From: Denitrobaculum tricleocarpae
Lineage (GTDB): Bacteria; Pseudomonadota; Alphaproteobacteria; Kiloniellales; Kiloniellaceae
Direction: 5' to 3'
Assembly (NCBI RefSeq): GCF_007004665.1
Contig: NZ_ML660057.1
Coordinates: forward strand, 372,001 to 436,000
DNA: 64,000 nucleotides
Shown here: positions 1 through 8,955 of the stretch, piece after piece
How positions within the stretch are numbered: the stretch's first letter is position 1
Layout of the letters: each line of letters opens with the position of its first letter
Translations under genes and position numbers: made by a program
Notes under the pieces: model-generated
What the model was told of the DNA's origin: nothing
What the model saw: the letters and a program-made list of their open reading frames with translations, nothing else
Database searches by the model: none

Positions 1-88
1 TAGCCTGACAACAAGAATCGCTCAAAGGTAGGTGTTATCGGCGCTGAAACCAAGCGCGCGGCAAGCCACCGCAATCGGGAGAACCTTC

Positions 89-604
89 ATGCTTTCTTAT
101 TATAGCCCAGGTCACCGTCTCGCTGTTGCAGCTTTTTTTATCGCGGGTTTTTCCTGCGCCGCTGCCGCGCAGGACGCCATCGTGACCTTCAAGTCACTGG
201 CCCCCGATGTGGCGGTGGAGGCGGCCCAGGCCGCCCTGGCAAGCTGCCGGGACGAAGGCTTCCAAATCGCCGTATCGGTGGTCGACCGTGGTGGCAATCT
301 GCAGGCCACGATCCGCGACCAGTTCGCCGGGCCTCACACACCGGACACTTCCTATCGCAAGGCCTGGACAGCCGTCAGTTTCCGCACCGACACCCTTGAG
401 CTGGCGGAGTTGACAGAGGAAGGCGAAGCCTGGGCAATCCGTAACATCTCCAACGCCTTGCCGCTGGGCGGCGGTGTGCAAATCGTCGCCGGCGACGGCA
501 GCATGCTGGGCGCTATAGGTGTTTCCGGCGCCCCCAGCGGCTCCGCGGACAAGGCTTGCGCCGACGCAGGTCTGGCAGCAATCGACGACAAGATTGCCTT
601 CTAG
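89..604 (+). CDS. GlcG/HbpS family (DUF336) heme-binding-like secreted protein
   Basis: Exported protein of about 171 residues. A signal peptide (hydrophobic run then AAAAQ) precedes a single GlcG/HbpS-type domain, recognisable from the phrases VSVVDRGGNLQA, RKAWTAVSFR and the glycine-rich end LPLGGGVQIV...GAIGVSGAPS. Family members bind heme or cob(I)alamin-like cofactors or have unknown roles; no enzyme activity can be assigned. An upstream in-frame ATG at 32 exists, but the ATG at 89 follows GGGAGA at good spacing and begins the signal peptide, so I use it. It lies 51 bp before the SoxH-like gene and is probably cotranscribed with it, suggesting an accessory role near the Sox system (inference). 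Confidence 0.75.
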   Translation: MLSYYSPGHRLAVAAFFIAGFSCAAAAQDAIVTFKSLAPDVAVEAAQAALASCRDEGFQIAVSVVDRGGNLQATIRDQFAGPHTPDTSYRKAWTAVSFRTDTLELAELTEEGEAWAIRNISNALPLGGGVQIVAGDGSMLGAIGVSGAPSGSADKACADAGLAAIDDKIAF

Positions 605-655
605 CGGAGACGGCGAAAGCTGCAGGTATCAGGAGGCAATTAACAGGAGAGAGCC

Positions 656-1606
656 ATGCGTCTTCCGATAGCTTTGGCGGCGCTGCTCGCAAACGCATCC
701 CTCCCCTGCGTTGCGAGCGAGCAGATTCCCGATCAGTATCCGCAGTCGGTGCTCTATGCAAAACCAGTGGAGGTGATCCCTCACGTTTGGTCGGCCATCG
801 GCGCCACTGCCCCGCCGACTTATGAGAACTCAGGACACAACAACAACCTGTCCTTCATCGTCACCGGCGACGGCGTCGTCGTCATCAACGGTGGCGCGGC
901 TTATCTCTTGGCCAAGGCGCTGCATGAAGAGATCAGAGAAATCACAGACGAACCGGTGAAGCTGGTGATCAACGAGAACGGCCAGGGACACGCCATGCTG
1001 GGCAATGCCTACTGGGCGGAACAAGGCGTTGCGATTCTGGCGCATGCCGAAGCGGCAGAGGAATTTGAAGACCGCGGCCCTCAGATCCTGGCGCGCATGG
1101 AGAATTACAACAAAGAGAAGTCGGCTGGCACGGTTCTGCAAGGCCCCAGCGAAACCTTCGAGGAGGAACAGCTCATTGAAATGGGTCGATTCCGGATTGA
1201 GGTAAGGAATCTCGGGCCAGCTCACTCACCGGGAGACATCGTGGTCTGGCTGCCCGAGCAAAGCCTGGTCATTTCCGGCGACATGGCCTTTCACGAACGC
1301 CTCTTGCCGATCTTCGACGACACAGACACCGCCGGCTGGCTGGAGAGCTGGGAAGACTTTGAAGCTCTCAAGGCAACCTACGTGATCCCCGGTCACGGCC
1401 ATCCGACAAACATGGACCAGGTCAGGCGCTATACCAGGGACTACCTGGTCTATCTGCGCGGACAGATCGGCAAGCTGCTTGAAGACGGCGGCAGCCTGGA
1501 GGAGGCCTACTATGTCGATCAGTCACCCTACACGCATCTCGACACCTTCGAGCAATTGGCCACACGCAACGCCGGTCGGGTCTACGAACAGATGGAGTTC
1601 GAGTAA
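656..1606 (+). CDS. SoxH-like metallo-beta-lactamase-fold periplasmic protein with altered zinc motif
   Basis: 316 residues with an N-terminal signal peptide (ending near CVAS-EQ) and an MBL fold. The strand-and-glycine pattern (VVVINGGAAYLLAKAL), the AHSPGDIVVWLP segment, SGDMAF and the final PGHGHPT are all present, so the later His, Asp and His ligands are kept. The first metal motif, normally HxHxDH, reads NENGQGHAMLGN, so the first ligand set is largely replaced. SoxH and related MBL proteins flank sox operons and quinoprotein systems, with poorly known function. The start follows AGGAGAGAG. Tail-to-tail with soxF. The family call is firm; activity is doubtful because of the motif change. 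Confidence 0.8.
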   Translation: MRLPIALAALLANASLPCVASEQIPDQYPQSVLYAKPVEVIPHVWSAIGATAPPTYENSGHNNNLSFIVTGDGVVVINGGAAYLLAKALHEEIREITDEPVKLVINENGQGHAMLGNAYWAEQGVAILAHAEAAEEFEDRGPQILARMENYNKEKSAGTVLQGPSETFEEEQLIEMGRFRIEVRNLGPAHSPGDIVVWLPEQSLVISGDMAFHERLLPIFDDTDTAGWLESWEDFEALKATYVIPGHGHPTNMDQVRRYTRDYLVYLRGQIGKLLEDGGSLEEAYYVDQSPYTHLDTFEQLATRNAGRVYEQMEFE

Positions 1607-1766
1607 CCAAGCGCCCAAGCGTCATACGCAACTCTAAAGCGTTTTATATTTATCTTGAAACGTAACTCCTCAAAAATCGCGTTCGAGATCAGCAGTTTGC
1701 TGATTGAGAGGCAGTGAATTTTGAGTCCATCTAAATGTGAATTGCTCTAAAGCGCTTGCAAGGTTG

Positions 1767-1808
1767 GAAAAAAGAAACCCCGCAACGGCGTGCTTCGTCG
1801 TTGCGGGG
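1767..1808 (-). terminator. Rho-independent terminator of the sox operon
   Basis: Perfect 10-bp arms CCCCGCAACG (1778-1787) and CGTTGCGGGG (1799-1808) around an 11-base loop. On the minus strand the stem is followed by a T-rich run (the A-rich stretch 1767-1777 read in reverse). It lies 24 bp beyond the soxF stop, at the end of the minus-strand sox transcript. Confidence 0.85.
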
Positions 1809-1832
1809 CCGAAAGTCGACAGGGAATCGACA

Positions 1833-3098
1833 TTAGCCGAACATGTCGGCGGTAATGCCCGCATACCATCCGAGCGACTCTTCATAGGTCTGCTTGCGCA
1901 GGCCCGCCGCCTCGCCGGTCTGGGAAATAAACCCATCCACCTTGGCGATCTTTTCCTCTGTCGCCTTATAGGTCGCCCCGACCTTCACACCGTCGTCGGT
2001 TTCGATCAGCGACCAGCAGGTGTTGGAATACTTGGCTGGAAAGACCTTCGACCCGGTTAGTGTGCCGCGCACGGACATAGCGCAGACCTTGGCCTGGCTG
2101 TTTGCCGAGAAACCGGACTTTGGCATGTCCCCCTGATGGCAGGCGTCACCCAGGACATAGATGTTCTCATCCATGCGGCTTTGCATAGTCGCAGGCACCA
2201 CAGGCGCCCAGCCTGCCTCATTCGTCACACCGGCAAGTTCGGCGATGCGTCCCGCCTTCATCGCAGGAATGGCGTTGCAGACGTCGACCTTTTCGACGGC
2301 ACCGTCGATTACCACCTCCATGGTATCGGGACGCACCTCCACCGCATCGCCGCCAAAATCCGGGCCGATCCACTCGATCATGCCACCATAGTAGTTCTGC
2401 CAACCTTCCTCGAAGAGCGCTTGCTTCGAAAACTTTGGTTTGGGGTCGACAATCAGGATCTTGGCCGTCGGGTTTTCCGCCTTCAGCTTGTGCGCCACCA
2501 TCGACACGCGCTCATAGGGTCCAGGCGGGCATCGAAAGGGGTTCGGTGGGGCGACCATGCAGAAGATGCCGCCAGTGGGCATAGCTTCGATCTGAGCCTT
2601 CAGGAGCTCGGTCTGCGTACCGGCCTTGTAAGCATGGGGCATCGCGTTCTGGGCCGAGAGATCCCAGCCGGGCAGAGCATCTTGCTTGAAGTCAATCCCG
2701 GGCGAGAGCACAAGACGGTCGTAACCGATCGAGCCGCCGCCGGCGAGCGTTACCGTTTTGGCATCCCGGTCGACCCCGATGGCATAGTCGTGCACCACAT
2801 TCACGCCATAGTCGCTGGCCAGTTTGCCGTAACCGTGGCCGATGGAGCTCATCTCCCGGAAGCCGCCGATATAGAGATTGGAAAAGAAGCATGTGTAGTA
2901 GCGCCGCGTCGGTTCGATGAGAACGACATCAATCGCACCCTTGCTGTCCTTGGCGATGTATCGCGCGGCCGTGGCCCCGCCGGCACCTCCACCGATGACC
3001 ACGACCCGTGGCCTGGTCTGGCCAAGCACCGCCGGCGCCGTCAGGCCGGCTGCGGCGGTCAGGGTCGTTCCCAAAAACGTTCTTCTGTTTATTTTCAT
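1833..3098 (-). CDS. soxF: SoxF / FccB sulfide dehydrogenase flavoprotein subunit
   Basis: 421 residues. Tat signal NRRTFLGTTL, then an FAD Rossmann motif VVVIGGGAGGATAARY. The segment RRYYTCFFSNLYIGG carries the Cys expected to link FAD covalently in flavocytochrome c; FRCPPGPYERV and GDACHQGDMPKSGFSA hold the other conserved cysteines, the likely redox pair. It should oxidise sulfide in the periplasm and pass electrons to the adjacent diheme cytochrome SoxE. The ATG at 3098 has GGAGGAGAGC upstream and begins the Tat signal; the longer in-frame extension lacks an RBS. Last gene of the operon, 28 bp after soxE, followed by a strong terminator. Confidence 0.93.
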   Translation of the reverse strand: MKINRRTFLGTTLTAAAGLTAPAVLGQTRPRVVVIGGGAGGATAARYIAKDSKGAIDVVLIEPTRRYYTCFFSNLYIGGFREMSSIGHGYGKLASDYGVNVVHDYAIGVDRDAKTVTLAGGGSIGYDRLVLSPGIDFKQDALPGWDLSAQNAMPHAYKAGTQTELLKAQIEAMPTGGIFCMVAPPNPFRCPPGPYERVSMVAHKLKAENPTAKILIVDPKPKFSKQALFEEGWQNYYGGMIEWIGPDFGGDAVEVRPDTMEVVIDGAVEKVDVCNAIPAMKAGRIAELAGVTNEAGWAPVVPATMQSRMDENIYVLGDACHQGDMPKSGFSANSQAKVCAMSVRGTLTGSKVFPAKYSNTCWSLIETDDGVKVGATYKATEEKIAKVDGFISQTGEAAGLRKQTYEESLGWYAGITADMFG

Positions 3099-3126
3099 TT
3101 TGCTCTCCTCCCTTTGCCTTTTTTCT

Positions 3127-3819
3127 TTAGTCGAGACCGCTGAAATAGGCAGCCAAGGCAGCGATCTCCTCGTCCGAAAGTCGTCCGGCAAGCATCTGCA
3201 TCACCGGATGCGGCCTCAGTTGCTGCTTATAGGCATGCATGGCGACCACGAAGTTCTCTGCCGGCCAGCTGGTGATCGACGGAATTCCCTGATTTGAACC
3301 GTCCGCCTGATGACAGGTGGTGCATTCGCTGGAGAGATACTCGCCGTAGGCCGGGTCACCCTGCAGGGATAGAACAGCCGGATCCAAATTTGGACCACCA
3401 TCTCGAAGTGTTGGCTCACTCTCAGGAATGTCTGACGGCTTGTCGGAATACTGGCGCAGGTAGGCGAGAATGTCGGCGCGGTCCTGCGCCTTCTTCAAGC
3501 CGCGGAAACTCATCCGTGTCGCCGACACCAGGGATTTCGGGTTCTCCAGAAAGGCATCCAGGGTCTCGAAGGTCCAAACCAGTCCGTCCGCGCTTGCACG
3601 CTTCATATGGTCCGAGTAACGGAAACCCGCCACTGCTCCGGCTGCTCGCCCAAAGACCCCGTTCAGATGAGGGCCGACGCGGTTCTTTGCTGTGCCGCCT
3701 ACCTGATGGCAGGACACACATTTGCGAAATACCTTGGCACCGCGCTCCGCATCACCGACCTCTGCGACGGCACTTGAAGCCGGCAGAAGAAGGGCGACGA
3801 GGATGGCCAAGCTGCGCAT
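3127..3819 (-). CDS. soxE: SoxE diheme cytochrome c (FccA-like partner of SoxF)
   Basis: 230 residues with a signal peptide (ends ASSAVA-E) and two c-type heme sites, CVSCH near residue 34 and CTTCH near residue 168. The N-terminal domain is a cytochrome c2-like fold with Met ligand region (RMSFRGL) and closely resembles the C-terminal domain of the upstream SoxD. The C-terminal domain is of the small FccA/cytochrome c4 type (GRLSDEEIAALAAYFSGL). It should accept electrons from SoxF. Its ATG is 3 bp after the soxD stop, so translation is probably coupled. Confidence 0.88.
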   Translation of the reverse strand: MRSLAILVALLLPASSAVAEVGDAERGAKVFRKCVSCHQVGGTAKNRVGPHLNGVFGRAAGAVAGFRYSDHMKRASADGLVWTFETLDAFLENPKSLVSATRMSFRGLKKAQDRADILAYLRQYSDKPSDIPESEPTLRDGGPNLDPAVLSLQGDPAYGEYLSSECTTCHQADGSNQGIPSITSWPAENFVVAMHAYKQQLRPHPVMQMLAGRLSDEEIAALAAYFSGLD

Positions 3820-3822
3820 GGG

Positions 3823-4872
3823 TTACTCCGCAGTGCTCGCGAGATAGGCAAGAATTGCATCTATTTCTTCCTGCTTCCGCAATCCGCTGAAGGACATCTT
3901 GGTCTTGGGCATATAACTCTTGGGATCTGCGAGAAAGGCGCCAAGAGACTTGTGGTCCCAGATCAGACCACCCTCGCCGGCCTGCGCCATCGGCTTCGAA
4001 TATCTGAACCCCTCTACCGTACCCACCGGCCGTCCGACAATTCCGGTCAAAACCGGGCCGACCCGATTTTTTGCACCGTCACCGACCTGGTGGCAGGCCT
4101 TGCATTTGCGAAAGAGCTTTTCGCCCATTGTGACAAGACCCGGGTCGGCCGACGCTGCCGGCTCCGGCACGACCGCAAGGGTCGTGCTCTTCGGGTTGGC
4201 GGCTTCCTGGTCCATTGTCTCATCGGCTGGTTCATCCGCCGCCTGATCCGGCGTTACATCGAGAACGCGGGCGCGCATCGTAATTTCGACTGTTTCCTTG
4301 CAGTCGGTCATACAAACCTCGGTCCTTGCGAAGATCGGACTCTTGTGGCGATCGTCCATGAAGAACCCGCCTTCGTTGGGTAACCGGGTATCCGCGAAGT
4401 TATCCTTGGACAGGACGAAATCTTCATCATCGACGACGTCGTTCATATAGAGCAGATAGGCAGTGATGGCATAGACCTCGTCATCGCTCAGCGACTGAGC
4501 ATCGCCAAAGGGCATAGCGCGATGGACATAGTCCCAGACCGTCGAGAGATAGGGCCAGTAGGAGCCGATGGTCTTGACCGGGCGCTCGCCGGCCAGCGTA
4601 TCTTGACCACCGGCCAGAACCGGCCAGCGGCCGACCCCCTCGCCGAAGTCGCCATGACAGACTGCGCACTTTTCGATGAAGACCTCTTCGCCGTCAGTTA
4701 CAGAGCCTGATCCCACCGGCAGACCGCGCCCGTCGGGGCGGACATCGATATCCCAGGCCGCGACCTCCTCGGGCGTGGCCTCGCGGCCAAGATCGAACGA
4801 CTCGGCCCATGCGGCTTGGCCAAGACACAGTGCGGCGGCGAGCACAAAAAAGAGATCAGGAAACTTCAACAT
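3823..4872 (-). CDS. soxD: SoxD diheme cytochrome subunit of sulfane dehydrogenase
   Basis: 349 residues, signal peptide ending QAAWA-E. The N-terminal heme domain has CAVCH (near residue 71) and the SoxD-typical stretch KTIGSYWPYLSTVWDYVHRAMPF. A Pro/Ala/Glu-rich linker follows (about 205-240), then a second heme domain with CKACHQ and MSFSGL. Two extra cysteines lie in VCMTDCKE. SoxD receives electrons from the molybdenum subunit SoxC during oxidation of the SoxY-bound sulfane sulfur. The start codon lies inside the end of soxC (17-bp overlap), the usual coupled soxCD arrangement. Confidence 0.93.
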   Translation of the reverse strand: MLKFPDLFFVLAAALCLGQAAWAESFDLGREATPEEVAAWDIDVRPDGRGLPVGSGSVTDGEEVFIEKCAVCHGDFGEGVGRWPVLAGGQDTLAGERPVKTIGSYWPYLSTVWDYVHRAMPFGDAQSLSDDEVYAITAYLLYMNDVVDDEDFVLSKDNFADTRLPNEGGFFMDDRHKSPIFARTEVCMTDCKETVEITMRARVLDVTPDQAADEPADETMDQEAANPKSTTLAVVPEPAASADPGLVTMGEKLFRKCKACHQVGDGAKNRVGPVLTGIVGRPVGTVEGFRYSKPMAQAGEGGLIWDHKSLGAFLADPKSYMPKTKMSFSGLRKQEEIDAILAYLASTAE

Positions 4873-6136
4873 TCTCGGCGACCCCTTTGTTGTTCACATA
4901 CCAAGTCTGAATGCCGTTATTGTGATAGATCGAGTTCTCCCCGCGCACCATACGCAGTTCATCCTTCGTCGGCTGAACGTATCCGGTCGAATCATGCGCC
5001 CGGCTCTGCAACAGCAGCGCGCGGCCGTCCCAATCAAAGTCGAAATAGAAGCGATGCAACGACATCGGCAGGCTCGGCCCGTCCATCCGCGCCGGATACC
5101 AGTTCTTGCCGCCGTCCAGAGTGACGTCGACGCGCGGGATGGTGCCTCTGCCGGACCAGGCCAGGCCGGAGATGACCGTGTGGCCACGGCCATGGGTGAT
5201 AGGGGCCTGGGGGCTCGGATTGGTGATGATCGACTTGGCGTCCATCACCCAGGTAAAGCGCCGGGCCCGGCCATCGGCCAACAGATCAGTGTACTTCGAG
5301 GTCTCCTCGCGGTGATGCCAGGGCTGATCCCCCACCTCGAGACGGCGCAGCCATTTGACCCACATGTTGCCTTCCCAGCCGGGCACCACGAGGCGGACCG
5401 GATAGCCTTGCTCCGGACGAAGCGCCTCACCGTTCATCTTGAAAGCAACCAGGCAATCGTCGAGCGCTTTTTCCATGGGGATCGAACGGGTCATGGCTGA
5501 GGCATCGGCGCCCTCCGCGAGCAGCCACTTACCCTTGGTCTTTACGCCCGCGCGCTCCAACAGATGGCGCAGCTTGACGCCGGTGTACATCACGTTGTGC
5601 ACCATGCCGTGGGTAAACTGACAGCCGTTGAGCTGGGCGCCACGCCATTCCATGCCGGAATTGGCGGCGCACTCCAGGAAATAAAGATGATTTTCGCGCG
5701 GGAAGCGCTTGAGGTCTTCGATGGTGAAGATCAGCGGCTTCTCAACAAGGCCGTTGATCATCAGGCGGTACTGCGCCGGATCAACCTCGGCGATACCCGC
5801 ATGATGCCGCTCGAAACAAAGGCCGTTGGGCGTGATGATCCCGTCAAGGTCATGCAGGGGCGTGAAATTGACCGAACTCACCGGGTCGGCGGTCAGCCAG
5901 TCAACGTTGCGGCGCTTCACCTGCTCTTCGAAGGGTGACGGGAAGCCGTAGGGCCGTGCATCGACTCCGTCGCCCAGAGCCTGCGCCCAGGGCTGCACCT
6001 CGAGGATCGCCGGGTCGCCGGCCGCTTGGGCGGAAGTGGAGACCGAAGCCGAGGCCGCTGCGGCGCCCCCGGCCAACAGCGACGTCCTCAAAAAATCGCG
6101 GCGGGTCGTTCCCGGTCGAACACTTTGGTCTTTCAT
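4856..6136 (-). CDS. soxC: SoxC molybdopterin sulfane dehydrogenase subunit
   Basis: 426 residues from the ATG at 6136, chosen because it directly precedes the Tat motif TTRRDFLRTSLLAGG and has a GAGGT-type site; the in-frame upstream ATG adds 20 unlikely residues. Sulfite-oxidase fold: YFLECAANSGMEW contains the Cys expected to ligate Mo, and PVRLVVPGWEGNMWVKWLRRLEV is the typical cofactor-domain segment. The C-terminal dimerisation domain (about 320-426) follows. With SoxD it removes six electrons from the SoxY-cysteine-S-sulfane intermediate. soxCD indicates the pathway that does not need to store sulfur globules. Confidence 0.94.
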   Translation of the reverse strand: MKDQSVRPGTTRRDFLRTSLLAGGAAAASASVSTSAQAAGDPAILEVQPWAQALGDGVDARPYGFPSPFEEQVKRRNVDWLTADPVSSVNFTPLHDLDGIITPNGLCFERHHAGIAEVDPAQYRLMINGLVEKPLIFTIEDLKRFPRENHLYFLECAANSGMEWRGAQLNGCQFTHGMVHNVMYTGVKLRHLLERAGVKTKGKWLLAEGADASAMTRSIPMEKALDDCLVAFKMNGEALRPEQGYPVRLVVPGWEGNMWVKWLRRLEVGDQPWHHREETSKYTDLLADGRARRFTWVMDAKSIITNPSPQAPITHGRGHTVISGLAWSGRGTIPRVDVTLDGGKNWYPARMDGPSLPMSLHRFYFDFDWDGRALLLQSRAHDSTGYVQPTKDELRMVRGENSIYHNNGIQTWYVNNKGVAENVEVS

Positions 6137-6205
6137 CTCACTCGACCTCACTTTTACACTTACACTGAAAGGGTTGGAGCCAGGGCTCACCTCCAAGCCC
6201 TGCTC

Positions 6206-7894
6206 TTACAGTCCAGCCACCTTGACCGAGTCATTGGGCGTGATGTTCACGCTTCCCTTGCGCTGAACATAGCTCTCCACAACATCCCAGATCGGCGGCC
6301 CCTCGGTCCCCTCGTTGACGCTTGCCCAACCAGCGACGCTGTAACTCTTGTCCGCCTCGATCGGTTCACCGCTGGCAAGGAACGTCATGCCCGTGACCCG
6401 CTTGCCGATCGACGCGGTGGGATCGATGCTGTAGCCGAGGCCACCGACCCGCACCATGTCGCCACCCTGCTGATAGTAAGGATCGGGATTGAAAAGATTG
6501 TCCGCGACGTCCTCCAGCACCGTCTTCAGGAACGCGCCGGTCATCTCCGTCCGGTAAGCCGCCGGATAGGTTATGGATGTCAGATTGTGCACATCCTCGA
6601 CGGTAATGTCCTGGCCGGGCAGCAGGGATGCGCCCCAGCGGAAGCCAGGCGATAGCGCGATCTCGGCATCACGCTCTTCCAGCAGCGCCTGGCAGATCAG
6701 ATCGTCGAAGGTGCCGTTGAAGTTGCCCCGTCGGTAGAGCATTGTCTCGGTCTGTCCCAGGACGCGCTCCAGCTCGGCCTTGTGTGGCTCCCGGATCTCC
6801 CCGATCAGCGCCGTGACCTCCGGATCGGGTGTAATGACATCCGAGAAGACAGGCATCAGCTTGTAGCGATAGCCTTTGACTTCGCCGTCACGGACGTCGA
6901 GATCCAGGCGCGACAGAAACTTGCCGTGGGAACCGCTGGCAACCAACAGGGTTTTGTTGACCTGCACGACATCCGGCAGTGCATCGTGGGTGTGACCGGT
7001 CAGGACCACATCGATCCCCTGCACCCGCGAAGCCAGCTTACGGTCAACATCGAAGCCGTTGTGCGAAAGCAGGACGACGAGCTCCGCACCTGCAGACCGC
7101 GCCTCGTCAACTTGGGCCTGGACGGCCTCCTCCCGAATACCGAATGACCAGGTGGGAATCTTGTAACGGGGATTGGCAACCGGCGTGTAGGGAAAGGCCT
7201 GGCCGATGACGGCAACCTTGACCCCACCTCGCTCGAAATAGGCAACCCCATCGAAGACCGGCTCTTCCCAATCCGTGTCTCGGACGTTCTGCGCGAGAAA
7301 GGGAAAAGCCAGCTGTTCCAATAGCTCGTTCACCCGGTTTGTTCCATAGGTGAACTCCCAATGCGCGGTCATGGCATCGGTCCCCAGCGCGTTCATCACG
7401 CGAACCATGTCCGCGCCCTGTGTCTGGTAAGAGGTGTAGGAGCCCTGCCAGGTATCACCGCCGTCCAGAAAAAGCGTGTTATCGGGCCGGTCTGCGCGAA
7501 CGGCCTTGAGGAGCGTTGCCAGACGGTCGGCGCCGCCGACACGGCCGTAGTCGCGGGCCAGACTCTCAAAGCCCTGGTCACTCAGGGCATAGGCTTCGGT
7601 GCTTCCAGCCTCAAGGCCATACTTTTCCAGAAACGCCTTGCCGGTGACGTGCGGCGGCAGGCCGCTGACTTCGCCGACACCGATGTTGATGCTCGGCTCA
7701 CGAAAGTAGAGCGGCACCAACTGCGCATGCATATCGGTGACGTGCAACAGCGTGACATTGCCCAGAGGCTCGAAGGCAAGAAGATCGGACTGCGTCAGGG
7801 CTGAGCCCGCCGCAAAGGCTCTGCGGCCTGTTATGCCTTTAGCCAAGGCACCGGTCGCAAGCGCGACTTGCAGAAAGTCTCTTCGAGAAAGCAC
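6206..7894 (-). CDS. soxB: SoxB thiosulfohydrolase
   Basis: 562 residues, GTG start with AAGGAGAG upstream. Tat signal (SRRDFLQVALATG), then a 5'-nucleotidase-type calcineurin phosphoesterase domain with metal-site motifs HVTDMHAQ, GGDTWQGSYTSY, LSHNGFDVD and TGHTHDALP. The C-terminal nucleotidase-like domain includes NLTSITYPAAYRTEMTG. SoxB uses a dimanganese centre to hydrolyse sulfate from the SoxY-bound thiosulfonate. It sits between soxA and soxC; the 142-bp gap to soxA holds nothing I recognise. The length is normal for the family. Confidence 0.96.
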   Translation of the reverse strand: MLSRRDFLQVALATGALAKGITGRRAFAAGSALTQSDLLAFEPLGNVTLLHVTDMHAQLVPLYFREPSINIGVGEVSGLPPHVTGKAFLEKYGLEAGSTEAYALSDQGFESLARDYGRVGGADRLATLLKAVRADRPDNTLFLDGGDTWQGSYTSYQTQGADMVRVMNALGTDAMTAHWEFTYGTNRVNELLEQLAFPFLAQNVRDTDWEEPVFDGVAYFERGGVKVAVIGQAFPYTPVANPRYKIPTWSFGIREEAVQAQVDEARSAGAELVVLLSHNGFDVDRKLASRVQGIDVVLTGHTHDALPDVVQVNKTLLVASGSHGKFLSRLDLDVRDGEVKGYRYKLMPVFSDVITPDPEVTALIGEIREPHKAELERVLGQTETMLYRRGNFNGTFDDLICQALLEERDAEIALSPGFRWGASLLPGQDITVEDVHNLTSITYPAAYRTEMTGAFLKTVLEDVADNLFNPDPYYQQGGDMVRVGGLGYSIDPTASIGKRVTGMTFLASGEPIEADKSYSVAGWASVNEGTEGPPIWDVVESYVQRKGSVNITPNDSVKVAGL

Positions 7895-8036
7895 TCAGTC
7901 TCTCCTTCACAGGTTTGCGCCACTTCGCGCGCAGATCCGCTCACAGCGGACCACTTCCGCAAAGCCCAGTCTATGGGCAGCAGGGCAGAGGCAAAGGCTG
8001 CGGCAGACGGTCAGTCAGTCGCAGACCGCGGCGAGA

Positions 8037-8873
8037 TCACTGGCGGACAGCGGGTGCTTCGACGGGCAGCCCCTGCCCGCGCCAGTTGACGTACAGCTCC
8101 AGAGCCAGGAACTCGTCGGAGCCCACTTTGTACGGCTCGGCCCGGACCTGATCCATGCAGCCCTTGAAGCGCCGATGCAGCGACCCGATCTTCTGCCACT
8201 TCAAACGATAGGTCGGGAAACCGTTGGACTGCCCCTGGCTCAAACGGTCGGCACGAATACTCTGCCCGTAGTAGCCCTGGTGGCAATTAACACACGCCAG
8301 ATCAAGTTGACCGACCCGGGTGTTGTAGAGATCCTTGCCCTTTTCAAACCACGGTGTCATTGGGCCGCCAATCTGGACCTCAACCGGTGTACCGCGCGAT
8401 TGGTTGCGCACGAAGGCCGTCATCGACAGGAGCTCTGACGACTCCCACTTCCAGGGTTTCGCCCCCATGCGCTCGCTGCGGCACAGGTTAATCTGCTGTT
8501 CCAGGTTCACCGGCTTGCCCAACGCCTCGTTCCACTTCGGCATTTGTGCGCCGGCCGTTGCCATGGTATCGGCCGCATCCTCGTGACAGGAAGCGCAGGA
8601 TTTTTGCTCGCTGCCGTCCACAGTCTCCCAGAGCTCGGCGCCCTGTTCGACCCAGAGGAAACCCGGGTTCTCGAAGTCATCCTGCTGCAATGCCTGGGTC
8701 TCCGGTGTCCGGAAATGCCAGCCCGAATAGATCTCATCGAGCGGGTGGTCTTTCGCTGTCGCTGTCACTTGAACCGTATCGACCCCCTCGGGAAGAGCGA
8801 AGGCGTAGCCGCTCATCACGAGACCAGCCGCGGCGGCGCTCAAGACTGCAATTTTCGTTCTTTTCACCATCAT
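8037..8873 (-). CDS. soxA: SoxA diheme cytochrome c, L-cysteine S-thiosulfotransferase subunit
   Basis: 278 residues with a signal peptide (ends GYAFA-L). Two heme motifs, CASCH and CVNCH, so this is the diheme SoxA type. The motif KGCMDQVRAEPY carries the active-site Cys that becomes the cysteine-persulfide heme ligand. With SoxX it joins thiosulfate oxidatively to the C-terminal Cys of SoxY. Two ATGs in tandem (8873 and 8870) follow GGGAGGGAGAGGG; either may be used, while a further in-frame start at 8888 overlaps this RBS and is less likely. It follows soxZ after 82 bp. Confidence 0.94.
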   Translation of the reverse strand: MMVKRTKIAVLSAAAAGLVMSGYAFALPEGVDTVQVTATAKDHPLDEIYSGWHFRTPETQALQQDDFENPGFLWVEQGAELWETVDGSEQKSCASCHEDAADTMATAGAQMPKWNEALGKPVNLEQQINLCRSERMGAKPWKWESSELLSMTAFVRNQSRGTPVEVQIGGPMTPWFEKGKDLYNTRVGQLDLACVNCHQGYYGQSIRADRLSQGQSNGFPTYRLKWQKIGSLHRRFKGCMDQVRAEPYKVGSDEFLALELYVNWRGQGLPVEAPAVRQ

Positions 8874-8955
8874 CCCTCTCCCTCCCAAAGGCGTCGTCGG
8901 ATTCTCGCCGCGCTGTGTGCCGGTCGTAAAACCACTGCACAGACGGCCGGTTCCT

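Noticed and set aside
2136-3143. 335-codon plus frame opposite soxF
   Set aside because: Antisense shadow; soxF on the minus strand has Tat signal, FAD motifs and conserved cysteines.
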